A stretch of DNA of 64,000 nucleotides from Photobacterium aquae (GCF_001029445.1 NZ_LDOT01000032.1:21593-85592); one strand, 5' to 3'. Counted from the stretch's first letter, positions 17,390 to 26,692 are shown. Notes: a model not told the origin generated them from the letters alone. A program made the numbers and translations.

Positions 17390-17842
17390 TTAATAACTCC
17401 ATGTCACGATTTGACGCATGTTAGGACGATTTTTTGCCGTGTTAATCACCTTAAAAACATCGCCGTTCTCAGTGTCGAGGTAGAACAGGAAACGCTCTGT
17501 CGGTTGCGAGATCAGTGTTAGCGACTTGAGCGGTAGGTCATCAGACAGTCCGGTTTGCCATTCCGCGATCTTGATTGTGCGGGGCGAAATGGTGTCCTGA
17601 ATTTCCCGCACCTTGGCTGGCGGCCACTGCCTGAAAAATCTATCTAAAAGGCTCTCAATATCTGCGATCTCACTATCTAGCAACGAGTAGTATTCCGTAT
17701 CAGGTACGGCAGACCTACGCTGGATGATACGTAAATTGAGATCTTTGCGTACCAAAGGGACGAGCGATCTATGCCAGTTCTTGGCTACCGCAGCATCATT
17801 GGTTCCCGTTCTTAATAAATCGCATCGAGCGGCAAAATTCAT
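17390..17842 (-). CDS. Unknown 150-aa protein, first gene of the KfrA operon
   Basis: Start at ATG 17842 (AAGGA upstream) rather than the further upstream ATG at 17884. Contains the segment FRQWPPAKVREIQDTI and a C-terminal FYLDTENGDVFKVI. No family recognised. The order 17842 -> 15173 suggests a four-gene unit with transcription starting in the 17.9-18.4 kb gap. Confidence 0.6.
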   Translation of the reverse strand: MNFAARCDLLRTGTNDAAVAKNWHRSLVPLVRKDLNLRIIQRRSAVPDTEYYSLLDSEIADIESLLDRFFRQWPPAKVREIQDTISPRTIKIAEWQTGLSDDLPLKSLTLISQPTERFLFYLDTENGDVFKVINTAKNRPNMRQIVTWSY

Positions 17843-17884
17843 CGGAGCTATCCTTTTTTGTGTTCTATACACAAAAAATAGCAT

Positions 17885-18493
17885 TAGTTTTGATTAAAGG
17901 AACATTAACGAAAGAAATTAATGACGAAAGAAATAAAGAAAGAAATAAAGAAAGTTAGAAATAAATAAAGTAATGGAGCGGGGTAACGTGACAGCGTAAC
18001 GATAAGTGGTGCTGAGATACCACCGTTACAGTGTCACACGGTAAATTATTGAATGTTTTTGAGGTGTTACCTTGGTGATTTTGATAAAATAGCCACCTAT
18101 GCGTAAAAATGCCTTTTTTTACGCATAGGGTGGGGTGGTCGCACACCGGATGATTTAAGGAAAAAGCCTTATAAATCAATGTGTTATGTTTTATTGCAGC
18201 ATGGGTTTGGGAGGGCAGCAAAATGGCCTTTTCTGGTAAGCCAGTGAGCTACAAAACAGTGTATTAAACGCTAATTGATTACTCGGTATTTTTTTGCTGT
18301 TTTTATATTACATCGTTGAATACTAGGTGATAGCCTGTCTGTGTGCATATTTGTATTAAAATATCATTATTGTGTTCGGTACAATTTATTTGTGTCTTTT
18401 GCTTGTTTTGCTGTACGGCTGATTTTTAGCCGCTTTGAACGATAAAGTAAGCGATCCGAATCCAATTTTATTTAACGGTAAAAAGGTGGGAAT
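17885..18493. other. 600-bp intergenic region with GAAAGAAATAAA repeats and inverted repeats
   Basis: Near 17905-17955 the motif GAAAGAAATAAA is repeated several times in tandem. Around 17996-18029 GTAACG...TGGTG pairs with CCACC...GTTAC. A strong hairpin lies at 18096-18129. The region separates the minus-strand KfrA operon from the recombinase gene and may hold promoters, operators or a recombination site. No gene is supported. Confidence 0.5.
18096..18129. repeat. Perfect 14-bp inverted repeat
   Basis: CCTATGCGTAAAAA / TTTTTACGCATAGG with a 6-base spacer. A/T tracts flank the loop rather than the outside, so it is not a classical terminator. It lies 365 bp before the recombinase gene and could be a recombination core or regulatory palindrome. 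Confidence 0.6.
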
Positions 18494-19210
18494 GTGAGAA
18501 AAATATCACGTATCGACGTAAAGCGGGTTGGCCGGGATATTGTCAAAACAACGTCGAAAAAAGTACCAGTACAACCGCCAGAATCAAGGGAACAGCTAAT
18601 GACGATCATTGATACTGTTTACGATAAAAACCCGGTACTGGCGAAATTGTTATATATGCAAGCATTAACAGGGCTGAGATATAGTGACTGCTCTTGGCTA
18701 CGCTATGATGATTTCTATGATGAGAAAGGGAAGTTTGTTGCCGAGTTCGATGTGATACAGCAAAAGGTCTATCACAAGGTCTTGACTCATTTAATTCAAA
18801 AGAAGCCTGAAACACCTCTCCATGAATTAGAAGCCAAGGCCAAGAAAAAAGCCCGGCACACAATCCATGTCATGCCAGCAATGAAAGAGATCGTTCAAGA
18901 ACAACACGAAATATATCCGAATGATGAGTTTCTATTTGCGAACCGACATCATAAAAGTGAAGGATTGCCAATGAACATTCGCTCTGCAAATAAGATTTTG
19001 AATGCTGTAAAACAAGAGTTAAATATAAACTTTGCTTTAGGTACTCACTCATTCAGAAAATGGTTTGCTACTGCACTTGCTGAAACGCAGCCGTGGTATG
19101 TCGTTAAAGATGCGCTCGGACAGTCATCAATTAATTCAACGATCCCTTATGTCGTCAGCAAAGATGCTGATATTAAAAATGCTATTTCAGACCTCAATAT
19201 GAAATATTGA
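18494..19210 (+). CDS. Short tyrosine recombinase
   Basis: GTG start with AGGTGG upstream. 238 residues covering essentially the catalytic domain only: Arg I in ALTGLRYSD, the HxxR box in GTHSFRKWF, and Tyr in the STIPYV segment. The usual second His (GHSS) is Gln here (GQSS), a tolerated variation in some family members. The N-terminal SAM-like core-binding domain is reduced or absent. Could act in resolution of plasmid multimers or be the remnant of an integrase. Confidence 0.82.
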   Translation: MRKISRIDVKRVGRDIVKTTSKKVPVQPPESREQLMTIIDTVYDKNPVLAKLLYMQALTGLRYSDCSWLRYDDFYDEKGKFVAEFDVIQQKVYHKVLTHLIQKKPETPLHELEAKAKKKARHTIHVMPAMKEIVQEQHEIYPNDEFLFANRHHKSEGLPMNIRSANKILNAVKQELNINFALGTHSFRKWFATALAETQPWYVVKDALGQSSINSTIPYVVSKDADIKNAISDLNMKY

Positions 19211-19224
19211 TTATTCTGTGTTGT

Positions 19225-19251
19225 CGGTACTCATTGCCATAATGAGTACCG
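19225..19251. repeat. Perfect 11-bp inverted repeat after the recombinase gene
   Basis: CGGTACTCATT / AATGAGTACCG with a 5-base loop, 15 bp downstream of the stop codon. No T-run follows, so it may be a weak terminator or a binding site. Confidence 0.55.
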
Positions 19252-19416
19252 AGGACGTAGTATTTATTTGAGTAAACTAATAACCTTTTTTGGCGTTCGC
19301 CTTTTGTGTGGATAATTTAATTTGGCTATTCAGGAAAAGAATGAGCATTGCTAATTTTTTGTTGTGTGCATTACGCACAATTATCAAGCATTATCACTAA
19401 TGAGCGAGTGACTAGA

Positions 19417-19438
19417 AAACAGGCCATGCAGCCTGTTT
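19417..19438 (-). terminator. Terminator of the DndB-like operon
   Basis: AAACAGGC / GCCTGTTT with a 6-base loop and a T-rich tail when read on the minus strand, placed just after the stop at 19441. Confidence 0.65.
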
Positions 19439-19440
19439 AG

Positions 19441-19788
19441 TTAACGTCTGGTTATATCAGCTACATGATTTTTAGCGTCCATTTCCATTTTCTTTATTTT
19501 TTGACTTCTAATAGTAGTTTCTTTTAAGGTAGGTTGAGTATTTTTTGGCTTTGCCCCGTTCATTCTGTCCCAGAATATTTCTTCAGGAATGACTTGTCGT
19601 AGCAACCTTTCAATAGCAATCTTTGAATTAACAGAGTGTTTTTCTGCGGCTTTGTTAACCGCATTTTTAAAGTTCCAATGTTTGTCTAAATAGAGCCATA
19701 ACGCTAAATCCACAGCTTTATACAGTGCTTTATCTTCAATGAAAGGCAAGTCTTTCATTGCTTCTTTCTTAGTAAATAGAATCGCCAT
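19441..19788 (-). CDS. Third gene of the DndB-like operon, unknown
   Basis: 115 residues with GAGGA upstream. Helical (LDKHWNFKNAVNKAAEKHSVN) with a Lys/Arg-rich tail that suggests nucleic-acid contact. No family recognised. Transcribed with the TusA-like and DGQHR genes and followed by a terminator. Confidence 0.55.
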   Translation of the reverse strand: MAILFTKKEAMKDLPFIEDKALYKAVDLALWLYLDKHWNFKNAVNKAAEKHSVNSKIAIERLLRQVIPEEIFWDRMNGAKPKNTQPTLKETTIRSQKIKKMEMDAKNHVADITRR

Positions 19789-19815
19789 GATTGTTCCTCA
19801 GTTGGCTTGGATGGA

Positions 19816-20139
19816 TTAGCTGATTCCTATCTTAGAAACTAGCATGGTCAATTGTTTTGTAACACCAGATAGATCATCATCATCAAACCCAACATCCGAA
19901 CCAAGAATGTGTTCACGGATATCAGGCGTGATCGCACTTTCTTGCGTCTCAGCTAACAACATACGGCCTTCATATTTCAATGCTATCGCCTTAGCTAAAT
20001 CACGCGCTGCGCTTGGTTCTATTGTCGTAATCACCGCATAGTGGTGATCAGACTCCGCAAATATCGCCAGCCCCTTCAATAACTTCTGAGCTACGTCAGG
20101 GCAGCGATATCCAAGTAGATCAAGGTTGATGTAGTCCAT
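19816..20139 (-). CDS. TusA-like sulfur-carrier protein
   Basis: 107 residues opening LDLLGYRCP, the hallmark of TusA/SirA sulfur carriers (D-x-x-G-x-RCP), with the thiol Cys at residue 13. The IEPSAARDLAKAIA segment corresponds to the D-P-x-x-x-x-D-I helix of TusA. The usual Pro after CP-x is Val here (CPDV), and the C-terminal 25 residues are an extra acidic extension. Family members accept a persulfide from a cysteine desulfurase and hand it on. It begins 2 bp after the DGQHR gene, so a sulfur-relay role with the DndC-like protein is likely. Confidence 0.72.
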   Translation of the reverse strand: MDYINLDLLGYRCPDVAQKLLKGLAIFAESDHHYAVITTIEPSAARDLAKAIALKYEGRMLLAETQESAITPDIREHILGSDVGFDDDDLSGVTKQLTMLVSKIGIS

Positions 20140-20141
20140 GA

Positions 20142-21308
20142 TTAGATCTCCATGCTCGGCATGATATTGAGCTGATTACACAGCACACGGGCGATCTTCT
20201 TGTCACAGCCACGGATGATCTTTACTTTGCCGTTCTCATTACTGCATACGCCGTATTTCACCCACAGGTCATTGCTCATATCAACGATTGGCAATTCTGA
20301 CATCCTATCGAGTTTCGACCATTCAATACTGCCGGAATAGGCGGATTGCTCAATAAGACTAAGGCCAACCAACGCCACGCCATTTGCAAACAGTGCTTTT
20401 GTGAATAAGGCTTCTTCATGAAACTTTCGCCAATCCTGACCAAACAAGAGTTCAACAGGAAGATTATTCAGAATGTTCAATACGAACTTTTTACCAATAT
20501 CCACAAACTGACAATATGTATCAGGATCGGCCAGTGACTTATTCAAACTCGCTTCTGACTCATTAAATACTGTACAAAAGAATTTACTAAATTGTTTGTA
20601 CGTCCATAGCTTACCGACCGAAATATTACCCTGCTTAGACAAAATATCTGATAGCAGTTTGGTTTCTGAGCCAATCGTTATTTCAGCCTGAATGATTTCA
20701 TTCAATAGACGGGAGAATGGTTTTGATGAATCAAAATATAAAGACAGCGAAGTGCTTGGTTTTTTCGTCTTACCATTGATGTCACTAAATAATTGCTTAA
20801 TTACGACTTCCGCATCATAAATAGAATCAGTGTTAGTTACGAACATCATAAAACCTAAGCCATGTTCTTTTAGTGCTTTCAGTACCTTTATCATTGTTTT
20901 GATCGTGTAGGTACGACCTTGCCCATCAACAATAAAACGGTGACTAGTTGCCTCTAATGTTGCCTCAACCATTTTTCCGGCATTGAACGAATGCTCAACG
21001 ACATTAGACAGCCGATTAACAAAAAAGATGACCGGAGGTAGCGCGTAGTCTTTCCGCTCTTTTAAATAGCTTGTCAGGGCTTTTACTCGGGCTGTATCAA
21101 CATCACGTTGCATTTTCAAAGACTCATCAATCGTATCGCTATTTGCCTCAACATCGAAATGCTTGTCTAAATTACACAGTGAAATTTCACCATAAAAAAC
21201 ATCGAAGTTATGAACATCGCCTAAACCATTCCGTGAAGGGAATAGTAGTAAGTCGATATTTTCAATTGATGTAATTGGTTGTAGGTTAAAATCTTTTAAT
21301 GCAGTCAT
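20142..21308 (-). CDS. DGQHR-domain protein, DndB-like
   Basis: 388 residues, the usual size of DndB. Two DGQHR-family signatures are present: the N-terminal QRDVDTARVKALTSYLKE...LPPVIFFV block and RFIVDGQGRTYTI near residue 130 (DGQGR in place of DGQHR). DndB regulates DNA phosphorothioation (dnd) operons, and relatives (DpdB) act in 7-deazaguanine DNA modification. Start has GGAG seven bases upstream and lies 148 bp from the divergent DndC-like gene. Family call firm, biochemical role inferred. Confidence 0.82.
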   Translation of the reverse strand: MTALKDFNLQPITSIENIDLLLFPSRNGLGDVHNFDVFYGEISLCNLDKHFDVEANSDTIDESLKMQRDVDTARVKALTSYLKERKDYALPPVIFFVNRLSNVVEHSFNAGKMVEATLEATSHRFIVDGQGRTYTIKTMIKVLKALKEHGLGFMMFVTNTDSIYDAEVVIKQLFSDINGKTKKPSTSLSLYFDSSKPFSRLLNEIIQAEITIGSETKLLSDILSKQGNISVGKLWTYKQFSKFFCTVFNESEASLNKSLADPDTYCQFVDIGKKFVLNILNNLPVELLFGQDWRKFHEEALFTKALFANGVALVGLSLIEQSAYSGSIEWSKLDRMSELPIVDMSNDLWVKYGVCSNENGKVKIIRGCDKKIARVLCNQLNIMPSMEI

Positions 21309-21368
21309 GATGATGCTCCAAATTTCAAATATATGATCATCGTACTACAGCTTCTTTTTTTTCAAACA

Positions 21369-21394
21369 TAAACCGTAAAAAATTTTACGGTTTA
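21369..21394. promoter_or_regulatory. 26-bp palindrome in the divergent promoter region
   Basis: TAAACCGTAAAA / TTTTACGGTTTA, 12-bp perfect arms with two central A residues, midway between the two divergent sulfur-module genes. Position and symmetry suggest an operator controlling both operons, possibly bound by a DndB-type or by the small downstream protein. Confidence 0.6.
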
Positions 21395-21456
21395 CGTTGT
21401 GTGATTATGTTTATGTGTTTTAATAAAAGAGTAGGAAATATAACAGGACAATAATC

Positions 21457-24400
21457 ATGCTGAACGATATCTTAAAAAACGGAAACGCTATATCGATCAA
21501 TAATGCGCTTTGCACACAAGAGTACCAAGAGCAAAAGGCGGTCTTCGATTTGTATCATGCGACCATTGACGATATCTCTGCGATTATTGAGTCAGATAAA
21601 AAGCCAATCGGACACATTCCCTGTTCATTCGGTAAAGATAGCCTGACGGTACTCATTGCCTCTATTCACGCCTATGCGAAATCTATTAAGGCTGGCCGCG
21701 TAGAAAAAGAACGTCCGTTGGTTGTTACAACCGTCAATACGCTTGTTGAAGCTGTACCTATGGTTATGGCTGTCCATTACCTGTCACCTCGCGTCCAACA
21801 GTATGCAGCCCGGTTAGGCGTAAACTTGCATTTCTCATTGCTTACACCGCGATTAGTTGATGAGTATTTCATTCGGTGGGGTTCTGCACAAAAGATGCTT
21901 CCGAACCCAACCAAGTCAGGCGATTGCAGCGTTATTTTGAAAATTGATACGGCTACGCGTCACCTGAGAACATTGGCCGTTTCTTTGGCAAACCAAGGAT
22001 ATAAGGATTCGCCTATCATTAGTCTACTTGGTAGTCGTGATCAGGAGTCTGCCCGGAGAAGTGCCAATATCGACAAAGCCAATTTGCGCCAAAATCCCTT
22101 AGCATTGATGACCGCTGTGGAAATTTCACGCGGTAATACTATCTATCAATATGCACCAATCAATCACTGGACTGACGAACAAGTTTTCCTCTTTCATGAA
22201 CTGTCAGGTTCCGCTCCAATGATCCGCTCTATGTTGGGCAATACAGACGCGCTTTTCCCGAGTTTCTTACCAAATCACGGACTCATCCTCGCTATCTACG
22301 GCAACGGCAAAAATGAAAGCTGTCAGGTCGTTATTGGTCAGCAAAAACAAGCCTCTTGTGGTGGAAAATCCGCACGCTTCGGTTGCTATATTTGTCCGAT
22401 GGTAGGGGTCTTTGACAAGAGTTCTGAGGCTTTGAATGAGTATCCTCGCTGGCAAGCACTTGGTAGTGATAAAGCACTTGCTGTGCGCGATTGGATGTTC
22501 CGTCTTTCTACCCGCATGTCAGCCCGGGCGTTTCATGCAAAGGCCGTCGATTCCGTGGGTTTTAACCGGATCGCGCTACAACCGAACGTACTAAAAGCTC
22601 GCCACTTAGAAAAACTGGTTTGGTACGCATCTATTTTGAGTGTGGAATCTGAACAAGCAGCTGGTGCGTTTAAAAAGCTGGTCGAACAGGGGCGTGAAAT
22701 GGAACATGCAGGTATGCGTGACATTGCTAACGATGACTCTCTAACCCCGAGTGTGAAAAAGCAATTTTTGGAAATGTACGCCGAAGTGGCACAACGTCCA
22801 CTGTATGAATGCTTCTCTCACAAACATGCGCTAATGCTATCGTTCCGCTGGCTCATTGATGGCGTGGCGACCACCTCTTACAAACCAATTTCGATCTATC
22901 AACGTGTACTGGACGGTGAACGCATCGCTATGCCGATCACCAATCGTGAATATGAGCAGCGTTACGGTAAAATCAAAATGGCAAATAAACTGCCTGACGC
23001 AGTAATGATGCCTTTACATACAGCCAATTTCGAACAGCAATTTCACCCACTGAAATCACCACATTTCCTTGAGTATTGGCAGCGTCCCGCAGGTGTCCTT
23101 GATCTATTCGACAAAGAGTACAATTGCAGCATTGAAGACGTTCCGGTTAATACATTGCCTGTTGATGTTCGCTCAACCTGCACACTGGCTGAAAATGGTC
23201 AGTTAATACCGCACATCCAAAAGATCAAAGTCGATGGCCGCAGCGTAGCTAAAAACGTGGAAACGCTGATTTTGCCGTTCATTAGTGAGTACCTAACGAA
23301 CACATATCGTCGCTTAATTGAAATGATGGTCGGACAAACACGTACCGACATACTTTCAATGTTAAACATGAGCAGGGGAACATCATTACAAGTGCCATTC
23401 TTGAGTCATGCTTTTCTTGGTCTGCAAAAAACCCGCAGCAATACACAGCCTGTGCCGTATAACGAGAAAACTGAACGCGTGATCCGACGCGGAGCCAATG
23501 GCAAGATCACACGAACAACAACTCGCATGAAATTTTATCCGGCCAAATCCATGCCAGCTCTACATGCAAACACGTTGATCCCGGTAACATCGATCGCGTT
23601 GAATTTTGACCAAGAAGAACGCTCATGCCTGAGTGTGCATGACAGTATTGATATTGAGGCCGATGCACAAGTAGCCATTGATAATCTGACCATCAATGAC
23701 AAGACGTTTAAGCAGTGGATGATGATCGACGGTTGGCAAAAAGCACTGAATGCCCATGACCGCGAACTCGATGCCCGAATCCGTACAGTGAAGCATTTTC
23801 AAGGCAAAGGCTGGCTACATCGACAAGTCCGGGTGTACGGCGGTTCCGGCCATGCTCATGACCTATTGCGTACCGCTGGAATTGAGATTGCACCAAAGTA
23901 CGTCAAACAGCTCGTGAATACGCTCAAGCGTACAGATATCTTTGATGAAATCGGTGTTTATGACTATGCCGCTCTAACACAAGCACAATTACATGCACTC
24001 GATAACGTGATTACGATGCAACAGCATCGCAGCGATAAGTGCCGTGCGGTACAGTGTATTAGGCAATACCGCAACAATATTCGTCGTCTCAGTAAGGCTA
24101 TTTCAGTATGCCACTACTCACCGCTGATCGAACGCCACTTTGATAATCTCGCTGTGGCACTGGATGAGATTCAAAAGGGACTGCATTTTACCTTGGGTGG
24201 GCATATTGATACGTCTGAACTTCGCACACCGCAGCGCATCGCGTCAGCACGAATGGCACTCGCTATCAACAGTGCCAGCTTGACGGATCTTGATAGCTGC
24301 TTAAAAGCGCTATTTTCAAACCATGCCGTTGCGGAAATTGACACAAAACCAAGTGCCAAGTTGCAACTGATGAAAACCTATATTCAACAGTTAAAGAAAA

Positions 24401-24759
24401 TGGCCGAATCCATCAATATAATGCAGTCGCAATGGAATAATAAAGCCTGCACTCTATCAGTGTTATTATCAAACATTGAAAACGAACCCGATGCGGATCA
24501 CAATCAGCTCTGGCTCGATTACCAGACGCAGCATAATGATTACGCTCAGTGCCAAACTACGTACTATCCGATTTGGAAAGCATCGCGGAATGTGAAGATT
24601 AAGCAAATCGCTGAAAAAATTGCCTTCATCAACAAAGTCATGGCCGAATTAGCAAACATAGCCGCCATCATCGAGTCCAGCGTGATCAGTTCCGGTTCCA
24701 AAAGCGTCAAACGAATGTCAACAAAAAACAAATTAAACTTCCTCGCTTCGGTAGCATAA
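21457..24759 (+). CDS. Giant DndC-like PP-loop/Fe-S protein (PAPS reductase family)
   Basis: 1100 residues. The first 320 resemble DndC: PP-loop SFGKDS at 57-62, an ATP-pyrophosphatase fold, and a Cys set C157, C301, C310, C313, with the DndC-like stretch ARFGCYICPMVGVFDKSS, consistent with a 4Fe-4S cluster. DndC hydrolyses ATP and helps insert sulfur into the DNA backbone. The remaining ~780 residues are not recognised; they are mostly helical and rich in Arg/His and may bind nucleic acid. The usual DndC is about 500 residues, so this is a major extension. AGGA precedes the ATG; the stop overlaps the next start (TAATG). No DndD or DndE homologue is visible nearby. Confidence 0.85.
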   Translation: MLNDILKNGNAISINNALCTQEYQEQKAVFDLYHATIDDISAIIESDKKPIGHIPCSFGKDSLTVLIASIHAYAKSIKAGRVEKERPLVVTTVNTLVEAVPMVMAVHYLSPRVQQYAARLGVNLHFSLLTPRLVDEYFIRWGSAQKMLPNPTKSGDCSVILKIDTATRHLRTLAVSLANQGYKDSPIISLLGSRDQESARRSANIDKANLRQNPLALMTAVEISRGNTIYQYAPINHWTDEQVFLFHELSGSAPMIRSMLGNTDALFPSFLPNHGLILAIYGNGKNESCQVVIGQQKQASCGGKSARFGCYICPMVGVFDKSSEALNEYPRWQALGSDKALAVRDWMFRLSTRMSARAFHAKAVDSVGFNRIALQPNVLKARHLEKLVWYASILSVESEQAAGAFKKLVEQGREMEHAGMRDIANDDSLTPSVKKQFLEMYAEVAQRPLYECFSHKHALMLSFRWLIDGVATTSYKPISIYQRVLDGERIAMPITNREYEQRYGKIKMANKLPDAVMMPLHTANFEQQFHPLKSPHFLEYWQRPAGVLDLFDKEYNCSIEDVPVNTLPVDVRSTCTLAENGQLIPHIQKIKVDGRSVAKNVETLILPFISEYLTNTYRRLIEMMVGQTRTDILSMLNMSRGTSLQVPFLSHAFLGLQKTRSNTQPVPYNEKTERVIRRGANGKITRTTTRMKFYPAKSMPALHANTLIPVTSIALNFDQEERSCLSVHDSIDIEADAQVAIDNLTINDKTFKQWMMIDGWQKALNAHDRELDARIRTVKHFQGKGWLHRQVRVYGGSGHAHDLLRTAGIEIAPKYVKQLVNTLKRTDIFDEIGVYDYAALTQAQLHALDNVITMQQHRSDKCRAVQCIRQYRNNIRRLSKAISVCHYSPLIERHFDNLAVALDEIQKGLHFTLGGHIDTSELRTPQRIASARMALAINSASLTDLDSCLKALFSNHAVAEIDTKPSAKLQLMKTYIQQLKKMAESINIMQSQWNNKACTLSVLLSNIENEPDADHNQLWLDYQTQHNDYAQCQTTYYPIWKASRNVKIKQIAEKIAFINKVMAELANIAAIIESSVISSGSKSVKRMSTKNKLNFLASVA

Positions 24760-25196
24760 TGAACGACAAAATTCACTCTCTAATCGGCGTTCCTGTCAAC
24801 ACGTACAGGACATGGAAACATTCACGGCCTGAGTACGCGAGATATTTGGAGCAGGGCGTAATTCTGCTTGAGCAACTACCAGATGAAACAGTTGAGGCTC
24901 TTTTTTCCAGTGTGAAAACAAAAACCATTAATCAGATTATGGGTGTGGAGGGTACGTTCGCTAAGTCCGAAATGAACATTACCGCAAGTACGATTTCAGA
25001 TTGGATGAAGAAGGGTAAGAGTGCGCTGTATGTAGGTCTTCTTGCCGGAGCGATTTTAGAGAAGCTGGAACCCGTGTTACATGAACACGGTAAAAACGTC
25101 GATATGCTGTTTCAATCAGATCTTGATATTTTGGATCTAATTTTTGTGTGGCGTAATCGGCCGATGATTATACCTCGACTACTAAAAACACTTTAG
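24759..25196 (+). CDS. Small partner of the DndC-like protein, unknown
   Basis: 145 residues, coupled to the DndC-like gene by overlapping stop and start. Two helix-turn-helix-like stretches (GVPVNTYRTWKHSRPEYARYL; TASTISDWMKKGKSALYVGL) suggest DNA binding, perhaps a regulator or specificity subunit. No family recognised. Confidence 0.6.
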   Translation: MNDKIHSLIGVPVNTYRTWKHSRPEYARYLEQGVILLEQLPDETVEALFSSVKTKTINQIMGVEGTFAKSEMNITASTISDWMKKGKSALYVGLLAGAILEKLEPVLHEHGKNVDMLFQSDLDILDLIFVWRNRPMIIPRLLKTL

Positions 25197-25978
25197 TTAT
25201 GGTGCAAACAGCAGAATATGATGTTCTGACAATTTAGAAATTGTTGACAGAAAATAATCTGCATGGATGTCTGGAAGACAGGCCCAATTCGACTTTATCC
25301 AATTTTACCCTCTACCTCAAACAGCCCTAAAATGAGTCGTTTTTGACAGATGACAAACAAATTAGAAGTCATATGTTCGTATAAGATCAAAGATAACCTA
25401 CTTAAAGCTCCTTCCCCCTAAAATCACACATACTCCACCATACCCACGATGATATTTTTTAATCATCACGATTAAAAATACAAATCGAACAAAAGATAAA
25501 ATTAGACTTTCGATCTGTTTAATAGCTTTTTATTGTTTTTAATAAGTAAATTATAGAAATAAAAACATAATAAAAAAAACACCAAAACAATAAAGTAAAA
25601 AAAAACAACATCCATCATAACAGCACATAACATTATTAAACTGTTAAATTGGTTTGGTTTTGGTGTCATGCTTTGCTCACCTGTACCTTTTTATAAATAT
25701 AATGTTCCTTTTGTTTTTAATAAAAAAAATAAAACACGCTTCGTTTATTTTACATTTTATACAGCACCTCACACACAGAATATTTGGTGCAATTTTTTAT
25801 CATAATAAATTCTATCAATTAACTGTTAAAAAAACAGGTTGAACCATAACATGAAATATCTATAATAATTTACCGAGAAATAAACCACTCATAATAACGA
25901 TATAAATAACAACATTATCTGTTGAAAAATAACTCAGCAGTAAAGCTCTTGAACATAATATTTATTAGGATATAAAAA
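25197..25978. other. 780-bp AT-rich non-coding region
   Basis: Very A/T-rich with poly-A/T tracts, one weak inverted repeat near 25229-25244 (ACAATTT / AAATTGT) and no supported gene. A 62-codon frame at 25654 is low-complexity and rejected. Probably holds the promoter of the TfoX-like gene; no clear -35/-10 pair can be assigned. Confidence 0.4.
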
Positions 25979-26572
25979 ATGGCAAGTATGGCAGAAAACC
26001 CACTGGCTGCTCTCGTATTAGAACTTGGTGATTTCACTTTAAGAAATATGTTTGGATTAACTGGAGTATTTGACGATGGTGATTGTATTTCTATCATTGA
26101 TGAAAATCAGATATATCTAAATGCTCAAGGCAATATAGTTGATATGTGTAATAAGATGAAATTTGAACAATACGAACCAGACAAAGATTACCGAAAACGA
26201 TTTTCACATTATTTTTGTATAACAACACTAACAGATGACCCTGTTATTTTGGCCAGATACCTTTATCTGACAAAAAAAGCTATTGTAAAAATCAAGGAAG
26301 AACAAATTTTCGCAGATAGCCATATCCTAACAAAACTCCCAAATTTAACTCATAAACATTCTAAGATGTTAGCTGATATTGATGTATACACAACGGAACA
26401 ACTGGAGACTATCGGCGCTCTAGAATCATATTTAAGAATTAAAAATATGCATAAAGGTATTAATAAAGAATTACTACTGAAACTTCATGGAGCTATTGAG
26501 AGGAAACACTGGAAAGTATTTACACCAAGAGAACAAAAAGAAATATTTTCACAACTTCAATTACTCCAGTGA
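25979..26572 (+). CDS. TfoX/Sxy-family competence regulator homologue
   Basis: 197 residues, the normal length of Vibrio TfoX/TfoY. The N-terminal domain has the LGDFTLRNMFGLTGVF...IYL pattern of TfoX_N and the C-terminal domain LPNLTHKHSKMLADIDVYTTEQLETIGALE...LLLKLHGAIERKHW matches TfoX_C. TfoX switches on natural transformation, chitin uptake and type VI secretion with CRP. AGGA precedes the ATG. A plasmid copy could alter the host's competence or T6SS state; whether it acts as TfoX or TfoY cannot be told from sequence alone. Confidence 0.85.
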   Translation: MASMAENPLAALVLELGDFTLRNMFGLTGVFDDGDCISIIDENQIYLNAQGNIVDMCNKMKFEQYEPDKDYRKRFSHYFCITTLTDDPVILARYLYLTKKAIVKIKEEQIFADSHILTKLPNLTHKHSKMLADIDVYTTEQLETIGALESYLRIKNMHKGINKELLLKLHGAIERKHWKVFTPREQKEIFSQLQLLQ

Positions 26573-26581
26573 TAAAAAAAA

Positions 26582-26603
26582 CGCAATATCTATCGATATT
26601 GCG
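26582..26603 (-). terminator. Terminator read from the minus strand
   Basis: CGCAATATC / GATATTGCG with a 4-base loop, followed by T7 on the minus strand; it ends transcription of the 26693-27151 gene and faces the TfoX-like gene. Confidence 0.6.
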
Positions 26604-26692
26604 CCGCAAAATTGAGTGTCATAAAAATTATTATGCTTATAGATGTAAGTCTATGCTATTTCTCATGAAATTAAAATATAAAAATCAATTTA

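Noticed and set aside
17955..18221. 88-codon minus-strand frame
   Set aside because: Overlies the 18096-18129 palindrome and lacks a ribosome-binding site; composition looks non-coding.
25654..25842. 62-codon plus-strand frame
   Set aside because: Low-complexity Phe/Ile/Leu-rich translation of an AT-rich gap, no start signal.
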